In this document: piece by piece, positions 1 through 6,261 of the stretch
How positions within the stretch are numbered: the stretch's first letter is position 1
Layout: every line of letters begins with the position of its first letter
Source: Bacteroidaceae bacterium
Lineage (GTDB): Bacteria; Bacteroidota; Bacteroidia; Bacteroidales; Bacteroidaceae
DNA length: 7,208 bases
NCBI GenBank assembly: GCA_900772575.1
Contig: CAAHEN010000238.1
Span: forward strand, 1 to 7,208
Direction of reading: 5' to 3'
Notes under the pieces: generated by a model
Databases searched by the model: none
Seen by the model: only the letters and a program-made list of their open reading frames with translations
Told to the model about the DNA's origin: nothing
Made by a program: the position numbers and the translations under genes

Positions 1-516
1 ACGCCGCCGGCGGATCCCTTGGTGGCTGGGCAGATGGCACAGATGCAACAGGCCACGCCGACTGAGACCGCCCAACTGATGGCGGCAATGATGAACCTAC
101 CCTTCGGCGAGATAGCCCTGATGTTCATTGTCTACTTCATCGGCGGTTACCTGCTCTACGCCTCATTCTTCGCCGCCGTCGGCGCCAGTGTCAACGCGCA
201 GGAGGACAGCTCGCAGTTTGTCACCCCCGTGGTGCTCATCATGGTCTTCGGTCTCTATGCTGGCATGTACAGCGTCGAGAACACCAATGGCCCGCTCGCC
301 TTCTGGGCATCGCTCTTCCCACTGACATCGCCCATCGTCATGATGGTGCGCATCCCCTTCGGTGTGCCCCTATGGCAGGAATTGCTCTCGGTCGGCATTC
401 TCTATGCCACGAGTCTGGCTTTCGTCTGGCTGAGCGGCAAGATCTACCGCATCGGCATTCTCATGTACGGCAAGAAACCGACCATCAAGGATATGCTACG
501 CTGGCTGCGCTACTGA
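1..516 (+). CDS. ABC-2 type transporter permease, 3' part (5' end outside window)
   Basis: The reading frame is open from the first base, so the gene starts upstream of the window; the ATG at 19 is internal. The visible 171 residues hold about four hydrophobic segments: around IALMFIVYFIGGYLLYASFF, FVTPVVLIMVFGLYAG, FWASLFPLTSPIVMMVRI, and LLSVGILYATSLAFVWLSG. They end in a basic cytoplasmic tail (KIYRIGILMYGKKPTIKDMLRWLRY). This arrangement and tail match the C-terminal half of NatB/YhaP-like permeases (ABC2_membrane_3 type), common in Bacteroidales, where an ATPase gene usually sits just upstream. By family knowledge it would be an inner-membrane exporter subunit. The substrate cannot be told: NatB is a sodium-efflux subunit, but most homologs are uncharacterised. 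The gene ends 78 bases before the next start, with inverted repeats in the gap. Confidence 0.88.
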   Translation, partial: TPPADPLVAGQMAQMQQATPTETAQLMAAMMNLPFGEIALMFIVYFIGGYLLYASFFAAVGASVNAQEDSSQFVTPVVLIMVFGLYAGMYSVENTNGPLAFWASLFPLTSPIVMMVRIPFGVPLWQELLSVGILYATSLAFVWLSGKIYRIGILMYGKKPTIKDMLRWLRY

Positions 517-521
517 TTCTC

Positions 522-580
522 GGCCTGTTTTGTCATGGCGGGGTTTGGCCATGCCATGAAAAAACAGGCCAAACCCCGCC
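522..580 (+). repeat. Two overlapping, mutually exclusive inverted repeats between the permease and AlkZ-related genes
   Basis: Repeat A pairs 522-539 with 553-570 (17 of 18 positions, single mismatch G532/A560, 13-base loop). Repeat B pairs 537-550 with 567-580 (14 of 14, 16-base loop). The arms overlap, so RNA could form A or B but not both completely. A third, shorter pairing exists (CATGGC 534-539 with GCCATG 548-553). There is no T-run after either stem, so a classical intrinsic terminator is not shown. It could be a transcript-end structure, an attenuator-like switch for the following gene, or a remnant of a small palindromic repeat element. Confidence 0.7.
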
Positions 581-594
581 CCATTCATCACATC

Positions 595-1254
595 ATGAAC
601 ATCACATCTTATCCGGAACTGATAGACTACATCGACAAAATGGGGTTTCTCCCCCTACTGTACACCGACATCGCCGGCAACTGGTCGGCAGATGCGGCCG
701 TCGACAGCAGTTGCCGCTACCGTGTCTTCCCTGAAGGCGGCTGGGAGTGGAAACTCTGGCAGTGGAAAGGCCCCATTCTCCGGGAGAGCGGCTGTGCCTA
801 TGGCCGCTACTTCCGTGGCCAGGCCGGTTTCGTGAGCCGCGCGTGGTGGCCAGACTACTGCAATTATCACCGAAGCAAGTATGCCGCACCGGTCTCCGGC
901 AGCATCGAGGAGACCGTTCTGGAGACGCTGCGCGAAAACGGGCACATGACCACCGGGGAGCTGCGCGACGCCTGCGGCTTCACCGGCAAGAATATGCGCG
1001 GAAAGATGTCCGCCGTCATCGCCCGTCTGGAACTGGGTTGCCGCGTTGTGACAGAAGACTTCGTCTACAAGACAGACCGCCACGGCTGCGCCTACGGCTG
1101 GGGCAGTGCCCTGCTGACCGTCACCGAGGAGCGCTTTGGGCGCGAAGCCTGTCACCCTGACCGCAGTCCAGAGGACTCTTACGCCCGCCTCCGGCAACAG
1201 TTTGGACACATTCTCCCCCATGCCGACGACGCCCTCCTGCGGCGAATCATCTAG
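595..1254 (+). CDS. AlkZ-related winged-helix protein
   Basis: A 219-residue protein if translation begins at the ATG at 595 (MNITSYPELIDYIDKMGFLP). In-frame ATGs at 535 and 556 lie inside the inverted repeats and would add a poorly conserved-looking leader, so 595 is preferred. The N-terminal part is rich in tryptophan and aromatic residues (WEWKLWQWKGPI, WWPDYCNYHRSKY). Residues about 103-160 (from IEETVLETLRENG to VTEDFVY) read as a winged helix, with GELRDACGFTGKNMRGKMSAVIARLE as the probable recognition region. From memory this resembles short Bacteroidota proteins named AlkZ-related, which share winged-helix folds with the AlkZ/YcaQ DNA glycosylases that unhook crosslinks. It is much shorter than AlkZ (about 400 residues) and I do not see the QxQ catalytic motif, so glycosylase activity is doubtful. 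DNA or nucleotide binding is inference. Confidence 0.7.
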   Translation: MNITSYPELIDYIDKMGFLPLLYTDIAGNWSADAAVDSSCRYRVFPEGGWEWKLWQWKGPILRESGCAYGRYFRGQAGFVSRAWWPDYCNYHRSKYAAPVSGSIEETVLETLRENGHMTTGELRDACGFTGKNMRGKMSAVIARLELGCRVVTEDFVYKTDRHGCAYGWGSALLTVTEERFGREACHPDRSPEDSYARLRQQFGHILPHADDALLRRII

Positions 1255-1262
1255 AAGTTTGT

Positions 1263-1293
1263 TTTGCTGTTCCACACGTTTGCAGTAACTTTG
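1263..1293 (+). promoter_or_regulatory. Bacteroidota-type promoter for the carboxyltransferase gene
   Basis: TTTG at 1263-1266 and TAACTTTG at 1286-1293 are separated by 19 bases. This matches the Bacteroides -33/-7 consensus (TTTG, 19-21 bases, TAnnTTTG) recognised by the group's primary sigma factor. It starts within about ten bases of the previous gene's stop and would give a leader of roughly 105 bases before the ATG at 1405. Confidence 0.78.
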
Positions 1294-1404
1294 CACCGCG
1301 TGCCAAAACACGGCAGCCATACATATCCCTGTGTCACAGCGCCCAGGCCCTGACTGTCACGGTACGCATCAAGCATCACCAGCCAACAAGCAAGATTACC
1401 ATAT

Positions 1405-3177
1405 ATGACTAAACGCAAGATCCAGTTCAGCCTCGTCTACAGGGACATGTTCCAGAGTAGCGGCAAGTTCCAGCCCCGCAAGGACCAGTTGGAGCGTATC
1501 GCCCCCGTCATCATCAAGATGGGATGCTTCGCCCGTGTGGAAACCAACGGCGGCGCATTCGAGCAGGTCAACCTGCTCTATGGTGAGAACCCCAACAAGG
1601 CCGTACGCGCCTTCACCAAGCCCTTCAACGAAGTGGGCATCAAGACCCACATGCTCGACCGCGGCCTCAACGCCCTGCGCATGTTCCCCGTGCCGGCCGA
1701 CGTGCGTCGCCTGATGTATAAGGTGAAGCATGCACAAGGCGTCGACATTCCCCGCATCTTCTGCGGACTGAACGACGTGCGCAACATCATTCCGTCCATC
1801 CACTACGCGCTGGAAGCCGGTATGACGCCGCAGGCCACCCTCTGCATCACCACGTCGCCCATCCACACCGCTGAATACTATGCCGCCATCGCCGATAAGC
1901 TCATCGAAGCCGGTGCCCCCGAAATCTGTCTCAAGGACATGGCCGGCATCGGGCAGCCCGCCATGCTCGGCAAGCTGACCAAGATGATCAAGGACAAGCA
2001 CCCCGAAATCATCATCGAATACCACGGTCACAGCGGCCCCGGCCTCTCCATAGCCAGTGTCCTGGAGGTTTGCAAGAACGGTGCCGACGTCATCGACACG
2101 GCCATCGAGCCCCTCTCGTGGGGCAAGATTCACCCCGATGTCATCTCCGTACAGTCCATGCTGAAGCATTATGGCTTTGACGTGCCCGAGATAGACATGG
2201 ACGCCTACATGGAGGCCCGCAAGCTGACGCAGGAATTCATCGACGACTTCCTGGGCTACTTCATGAACCCCGCCAACAAGCTGATGAGCTCACTTCTTCT
2301 GGGCTGCGGCCTGCCCGGCGGCATGATGGGTTCGATGATGGCCGACCTGACCGGCGTCATGGGCGCCATCAACAGCAACCGCACCAAGGACGGCCTCGAG
2401 CCCCTCTCCGAAGATGCCCTGCTCGTCAAGCTCTTCAACGAAGTGGCTTACGTATGGCCGCGCGTGGGCTATCCTCCCCTCGTGACCCCCTTCTCACAGT
2501 ATGTCAAGAACATCGCGCTGATGAACCTCCTGACCGAGTCGATGGGCAAGCCCCGCTACTCGATGATGGACGACAGCATCTGGGGCATGATTCTCGGCAA
2601 GAGCGGCAAGCTCCCCGGCGAAGTGGCCCCAGAGATCGTAGCGCTTGCCAAGGAGAAGGGCTTCGAGTTCACCACCGCCGACCCGCAGAGCTATTATCCC
2701 GACGATCTGGCCCGCTTCGAAAAGGAGATGGAAGAGAACGGCTGGGAACGCGGCGAAGACGACGAGGAACTCTTCGAGTTTGCCATGCACGAGACACAAT
2801 ACCGCGACTACAAGAGCGGTGCCGCCAAGAAGCGTTTCCTGGCCGACCTCCAAGCCGCCAAGGACAAGGCCGTGGCCAAGGGCATCACCCCCGAGGAAGC
2901 CGCAGCCTTCAAGCATGCCAAGGCCGATGCCATCGTGGCCCCCGAGAGCGGTACGCTGCTTTGGGAAATCGGTGGCGACGGCGAGTGTGTCAAGAGCATC
3001 GAGCCCTTCATCGGCAAGCAGTACAAAGAGGGCGACTTCTTCTGCTACATCGAGAACACCCACGGCCAGATCCTCGAAATACCGGCCGCACTGGGCGGCA
3101 AGCTCGTCGAGATAGGCGCCAAGCAGGGTGCGCACGTCAGCAAGGGTGACGTCATCGCCTACATCGAGCGCGCCTGA
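1405..3177 (+). CDS. Carboxyltransferase, oxaloacetate decarboxylase alpha / pyruvate carboxylase subunit B type, with lysine-less biotinyl-like domain
   Basis: A 590-residue protein. Residues about 5-270 form an HMGL-like TIM-barrel carboxyltransferase domain. The metal and catalytic residues expected for transcarboxylase 5S / OadA are present: D14 in RDMFQS, K177 in CLKDMAG (the lysine that is carbamylated in the family), and H207 and H209 in YHGHSGPG. Residues about 280-450 form the conserved carboxylase (PYC/OADA) domain, with PGGMMGS at 305-310. An acidic, helical linker follows. The last 80 residues look like a biotinyl/lipoyl domain, but the segment that normally reads EAMKM is ENTHG (550-554), so the biotinylated lysine is missing and H553 sits there. 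By family it moves a carboxyl group between carboxybiotin and pyruvate/oxaloacetate in the cytoplasm. Here carboxybiotin would have to come from another protein, or the reaction differs. The gene has its own promoter and a hairpin after its stop, so it is probably monocistronic. Exact substrate unknown. Confidence 0.85.
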   Translation: MTKRKIQFSLVYRDMFQSSGKFQPRKDQLERIAPVIIKMGCFARVETNGGAFEQVNLLYGENPNKAVRAFTKPFNEVGIKTHMLDRGLNALRMFPVPADVRRLMYKVKHAQGVDIPRIFCGLNDVRNIIPSIHYALEAGMTPQATLCITTSPIHTAEYYAAIADKLIEAGAPEICLKDMAGIGQPAMLGKLTKMIKDKHPEIIIEYHGHSGPGLSIASVLEVCKNGADVIDTAIEPLSWGKIHPDVISVQSMLKHYGFDVPEIDMDAYMEARKLTQEFIDDFLGYFMNPANKLMSSLLLGCGLPGGMMGSMMADLTGVMGAINSNRTKDGLEPLSEDALLVKLFNEVAYVWPRVGYPPLVTPFSQYVKNIALMNLLTESMGKPRYSMMDDSIWGMILGKSGKLPGEVAPEIVALAKEKGFEFTTADPQSYYPDDLARFEKEMEENGWERGEDDEELFEFAMHETQYRDYKSGAAKKRFLADLQAAKDKAVAKGITPEEAAAFKHAKADAIVAPESGTLLWEIGGDGECVKSIEPFIGKQYKEGDFFCYIENTHGQILEIPAALGGKLVEIGAKQGAHVSKGDVIAYIERA

Positions 3178-3192
3178 CAGGCCAACAACCAT

Positions 3193-3231
3193 GATAAGGA
3201 CTGCGCCGCACACACGGACGCAGTCCTTATC
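3193..3231 (+). terminator. Hairpin after the carboxyltransferase gene, probable terminator
   Basis: GATAAGGACTGCG at 3193-3205 pairs perfectly with CGCAGTCCTTATC at 3219-3231, a 13-bp stem with a 13-base loop, 16 bases after the stop codon. No T-run follows (CGTTCATAACC). It is therefore either a non-canonical terminator or 3'-end stabiliser, or a leader structure for the LuxR gene that starts 19 bases later. Confidence 0.6.
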
Positions 3232-3249
3232 GTTCATAACCGCCACTTC

Positions 3250-3876
3250 ATGCTCACCACTGTCCCGGCACAGCCGGCCATAGCCATACTCCACGCCGAC
3301 ACACTGGCCGCCATCGGTCTGACGGACGTCATCGGAAAAATGATGCCAGGAGCCGTCGTGCACCTGTTCAGGACCGTCGCCGAACTGGAAAGGGCCGACC
3401 GGGGCCAGTTCTTCCACTACTTCGTCTCGTCGGAACTCTTCCTCAGCCGCGCCCACTACTTTCTGACACGGCTCCACAAGACCATTGTCCTCCTCCATGG
3501 CAATGAGAGCAACCTGCTGCCGCAGGGACTGCGCACGTTCAACGTCTGCCTGCCGGAGAACGACTTGGTGCGCCAACTGCTGCGCCTCGCCCGTAGCGGG
3601 CATGGGGCGCCGGGGCATGAGCCCGACATCGTGCGACAAGCCGTGTCGCCGGCAGGCACACTGCCGGCAACACTCCTCACCACCCGCGAGATTGAAGTGC
3701 TCTGCCTGCTCGTTGCCGGACTGACCAATAAGGAGATTGCCGCCCGCTTGGGCGTGGCCGTCGCCACCATCATCAGCCACCGCAAAAACATTGCCGACAA
3801 ACTTGGCGCGAAGAGCCTCTCGGCCATGACCATCTTTGCCGTGGCCCATGGCTTGGTGAAGGCTGAAGACATCTGA
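3250..3876 (+). CDS. LuxR-family transcriptional regulator with atypical receiver-like domain
   Basis: A 208-residue protein. Residues about 142-205 are a LuxR/GerE helix-turn-helix: LTTREIEVLCLLVAGLTNKEIAARL, then VATIISHRKNIADKLGAKS, then a final helix. This is the NarL/FixJ-type DNA-binding domain. Residues about 10-118 look like a degenerate response-regulator receiver. It has a first strand IAILHAD, but the position where the phospho-acceptor aspartate is expected reads FFHYFVSSELF, with serines. No histidine kinase is nearby. The 'ISHRKNI' recognition helix matches a regulator group I recall as widespread in Bacteroidales, usually annotated as response regulator or LuxR C-terminal-related protein. 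Probably a cytoplasmic DNA-binding regulator not controlled by ordinary aspartate phosphorylation. Targets are unknown; the flanking carboxyltransferase and GH109 genes are candidates by position only. No TAnnTTTG promoter is seen in the 72-base gap upstream. Confidence 0.85.
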   Translation: MLTTVPAQPAIAILHADTLAAIGLTDVIGKMMPGAVVHLFRTVAELERADRGQFFHYFVSSELFLSRAHYFLTRLHKTIVLLHGNESNLLPQGLRTFNVCLPENDLVRQLLRLARSGHGAPGHEPDIVRQAVSPAGTLPATLLTTREIEVLCLLVAGLTNKEIAARLGVAVATIISHRKNIADKLGAKSLSAMTIFAVAHGLVKAEDI

Positions 3877-3955
3877 ACAGGCCACGTTCCGGCCGGCACT
3901 AAGATTATGCCCGCTAGCTATACATTTTTTTCAATCACGCTCGGCTAATCCGATG

Positions 3956-3976
3956 ATTTGCGTTACCTTTGCAAAT
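3956..3976 (+). promoter_or_regulatory. Promoter -7 element of the GH109 gene inside a short inverted repeat
   Basis: TACCTTTG at 3964-3971 matches the Bacteroidota -7 consensus TAnnTTTG. I find no good TTTG at the -33 spacing (about 3939-3944 reads GCTCGG), so the promoter may be weak or need an activator. The -7 element is flanked by ATTTGC (3956-3961) and GCAAAT (3971-3976), a 6-bp inverted repeat with a 9-base spacer that could be an operator. Confidence 0.6.
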
Positions 3977-4015
3977 GCTGTGAAGCAGGCTTTCCTGCCA
4001 CATTCCTCCGGTCAA

Positions 4016-4051
4016 GCCGCAGGCCTGCATTGCCCTCTCGCAGGATGCGGC
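4016..4051 (+). promoter_or_regulatory. Stem-loop in the 5' leader of the GH109 gene
   Basis: GCCGCA at 4016-4021 pairs with TGCGGC at 4046-4051, and CCTGC at 4024-4028 pairs with GCAGG at 4040-4044, leaving GG opposite A as an internal bulge and an 11-base loop. A small hairpin GCAGG/CCTGC (3985-3989/3994-3998) precedes it. The stems lie in the roughly 125-base region between the -7 element and the start codon. The function is unknown and I match it to no known riboswitch. Confidence 0.5.
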
Positions 4052-4099
4052 ACACATGGAACTGTAATTTCTAACTATCCCAAATAATCAAAGTAACAC

Positions 4100-5758
4100 A
4101 TGAAGTTCTGTAAGATCCTAGCCTTTGCACTGACTGCCGCGCTGACGCTCGGCGGTTCTGTAGCAGTGGCCCAGTCGCTCTCTCCCTCCACGAAGTGGCA
4201 TTGGGACAAGGGTACCATCGTCGTTGACACCCCGACACGCCCCGCAGGGCAGAAAGACGTCATAGGCCTCACCGTTCCGAAGATGCAGACCGTGCGGGTG
4301 GCCTTCGTCGGCCTCGGCATGCGCGGTCCCGGCGCAGTGGAGCGCTTCACCCATATCCCCGGTGTGCAGATTGTGGCCCTCTGCGATTACGAGGTCACAC
4401 GCGCCGAACGTTGCCAGAAGTACCTCAAGGACGCAGGTCTCGCTCCCGCCGCCATCTATTACGGCGCTACCGGCTATGAGGCCATCTGCAAGCGCCCCGA
4501 CGTAGATCTGGTCTACATCGCCACCGACTGGGATCACCACTTCCCCGTGGCCAAATGCGCCCTTGAGAATGGCAAGAACACCGCCATCGAAGTGCCCTCC
4601 GCCATGAACCTGGAGCAGTGCTGGGAGCTCATCAACCTCTCAGAGAAGACACGCAAGCACTGCATGATCCTCGAGAACTGCTGCTATGACTGGTTCGAGA
4701 TGAACGCCCTGAACATGGCCCAGCACGGAGTGTTCGGCGAAGTGCTCCGCGCACAGGGCGCCTACATCCACAACCTCGACGATTTCTGGGACTACTACTG
4801 GAAGAATCCGGATGGTTCCGACAAGGCCAAGCTCGGCTGGCGCCTGAAGTATAACATGGAGAACCGCGGCGACGTCTATGCCACCCATGGCCTAGGCCCC
4901 GTGGCCCAAGCTCTCGACATTCACCGCGGCGACCGCATGACCACCCTCGTGGCCATGGACACGAAGTCGTCTCACGGCAAGGCCAAGGTGGAATCCATCA
5001 CCGGTGAGCCTTGCAAGGAGTTCCGCAACGGTGACCACACCACGACCCTCATCCGCACGGAGAACGGCAAGGTCATCGAGATACAGCACGACGTCATGAA
5101 TCCCCAGCCCTACAACCGTCTCTATCAGCTGACGGGTACGAAGGGCTTTGCCAACAAGTATCCCATTGAGGGCATTGCGCTCGACAAGTCACAGCTCCAG
5201 TCTGCCGGCGTGCAACCGAAAGTGGACAACCTGAGCTCACACAGCTTCCTGCCCCAAGCCGAGCAGAAGGCACTCATGGATAAGTACCAGCACCCCATCC
5301 TGAAGAAGTATGGCGAAATGGCCAAGGAAGTCGGTGGCCACGGTGGTATGGACTTCATCATGGACAGCCGCCTCGTCTACTGTCTCCAGAACGGGCTGCC
5401 CCTTGACATGGACGTGTACGACCTCGCTGAGTGGTGCTGTCTCGCCGAACTTGGCTCGCTCTCGATGGACAACAACTGCGCCGCAGTCGCTTTCCCCGAC
5501 TTCACGCGTGGCCACTGGAACGACGTCAAGGGCTTCAAGCACGCTTACGCCCCAGCTGACGACGAGAAGAGCGCAGAGACCGCTGCCAAGGCCTTTACCG
5601 CACAGCAGAAGGAACTTGTCAAGAAAAACAACCTCTGGGCCCTGCTAGAGGCTGCCCAGAAGGCCGATGCCAAAAACAAGGCCAAGGCTGAGAAGGCCTA
5701 CGGCAAGGCCGTTGCCAAGTACAACAGCCAGCTGGCCAAGCTGCAGGCCAAGAAATAA
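4100..5758 (+). CDS. Secreted GH109 glycosidase (Gfo/Idh/MocA fold), probable alpha-N-acetylgalactosaminidase
   Basis: A 552-residue protein. Residues 1-24 are a Sec signal peptide (basic start, hydrophobic core, probable cleavage after AVA24), with no lipobox. Residues about 64-185 form a Rossmann domain with GLGMRG at 71-76 and the acid D96 in CDYE. EVPSAM (164-169), ENCCYDWFE (192-200), AYIHNL (221-226), W247/R248 and YATHGLGP (260-267) match the GH109 pattern. From memory, N193, Y222, R248 and the YATH stretch fall at substrate or cofactor sites of the Elizabethkingia enzyme. That family removes terminal alpha-GalNAc (blood group A, mucin O-glycans) using tightly bound NAD+. The periplasm or outside of the cell is the expected site. 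The core ends near 483; a tail of about 70 residues, rich in lysine and alanine and probably helical, follows and makes the protein longer than the usual 440-470. It has its own promoter and terminator, so it is probably monocistronic. Confidence 0.9.
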   Translation: MKFCKILAFALTAALTLGGSVAVAQSLSPSTKWHWDKGTIVVDTPTRPAGQKDVIGLTVPKMQTVRVAFVGLGMRGPGAVERFTHIPGVQIVALCDYEVTRAERCQKYLKDAGLAPAAIYYGATGYEAICKRPDVDLVYIATDWDHHFPVAKCALENGKNTAIEVPSAMNLEQCWELINLSEKTRKHCMILENCCYDWFEMNALNMAQHGVFGEVLRAQGAYIHNLDDFWDYYWKNPDGSDKAKLGWRLKYNMENRGDVYATHGLGPVAQALDIHRGDRMTTLVAMDTKSSHGKAKVESITGEPCKEFRNGDHTTTLIRTENGKVIEIQHDVMNPQPYNRLYQLTGTKGFANKYPIEGIALDKSQLQSAGVQPKVDNLSSHSFLPQAEQKALMDKYQHPILKKYGEMAKEVGGHGGMDFIMDSRLVYCLQNGLPLDMDVYDLAEWCCLAELGSLSMDNNCAAVAFPDFTRGHWNDVKGFKHAYAPADDEKSAETAAKAFTAQQKELVKKNNLWALLEAAQKADAKNKAKAEKAYGKAVAKYNSQLAKLQAKK

Positions 5759-5792
5759 GCGTAATTGATTTCATTATAGAACGTTGATTAGA

Positions 5793-5829
5793 AGTGGCCG
5801 GCGATGTCGTATCGCCGGCCACTATTTTT
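5793..5829 (+). terminator. Strong intrinsic terminator after the GH109 gene
   Basis: AGTGGCCGGCGAT (5793-5805) pairs perfectly with ATCGCCGGCCACT (5811-5823), a 13-bp stem with a GTCGT loop, followed by A and TTTTT at 5825-5829. It lies 34 bases after the GH109 stop. The minus-strand BspA remnant ends at 5822-5824, at the base of the same stem, so it may serve both strands, although the T-run favours the plus strand. Confidence 0.92.
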
Positions 5830-6261
5830 GTACCCGCCTGTAGCGTGAAGGAACGACGTGGCATTGCATTGGGTGTGTTTCCTCGCTTAATAACTCCAAG
5901 CGTATAGGCTCATCTAGCGCATAGCTGCTCGTAAGGCCGCTACAACCTGAGAAGGCGCGATTTCCCTATGCAGGAGCTCCATTGGGAGTGTCACGCCCAT
6001 AAGGCGGCACCATCATGGAAAGCGTGTTTTCCAATGCTGGCCACACGATAAGCCACACCTTGTTCATCACAAATCCCATCGGGCACAGAGATGGCATCAT
6101 ATGGGTTCATATAACCGGAAAAGCATGCCTCTTCTCAGCATCCAAAGTATAGATGGAGTCGCCGATCTTAATCTCCCTCCGCCCATAAGTGGCCACCGCC
6201 ATCAAGACACACCGTGTTTGGACAAGGAGGCGGCGGACACAAGAGATTTCATAAGGCTCAT
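5822..6261 (-). pseudogene. Broken BspA-like leucine-rich repeat protein remnant
   Basis: No single long frame exists, but the minus strand keeps a recognisable order of BspA (LRR_5) motifs. A possible start (ATG at 6261, or ATGAAA at 6252) and signal-peptide-like residues come first. Next, in a second frame ending at 6107, comes EIKIGDSIYTLDAEKRHAF, like the 'IYYTLD' opening of such proteins. In a third frame (6110 to 5991) comes DAISVPDGICDEQG followed by VAYRVASIGKHAFHDGAAL, a typical first repeat. Back in the second frame (5965 to 5822) come GNRAFSGCSGLTS, YALDEPIRLE, and CHVVPSRYRR, matching the last repeat and the 'YALxEEPI...CTLYVPxG' ending. At least three frame changes and an in-frame TAG (5966-5968) separate the parts. 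The family is a set of secreted surface proteins. The possible ATG overlaps the nuclease gene's TGA (ATGA). Sequencing errors could explain some shifts, hardly all. Confidence 0.68.

Noticed and set aside
535..594. ATG at 535 as start of the AlkZ-related protein
   Set aside because: It lies within the stem of the first inverted repeat and adds 20 residues unlike the rest of the protein; MNITSYPEL at 595 is the more natural beginning.
1329..1339. CTGTGTCACAG palindrome in the leader of the carboxyltransferase gene as a regulator site
   Set aside because: It is a symmetrical 11-mer, but it is short, lies downstream of the promoter and has no second copy nearby; chance is a sufficient explanation.
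1396..2169. Minus-strand frame of 257 codons opposite the start of the carboxyltransferase
   Set aside because: It is an antisense shadow of a well-recognised coding region; no motif or promoter supports it. The same holds for the minus-strand frame at 655-1320.
2494..3885. Long minus-strand frame of 463 codons opposite the carboxyltransferase and LuxR genes
   Set aside because: It spans two unrelated plus-strand genes with clear family motifs, is rich in G, V, A, H and L as a mirror of GC-rich codons, and shows no domain of its own.
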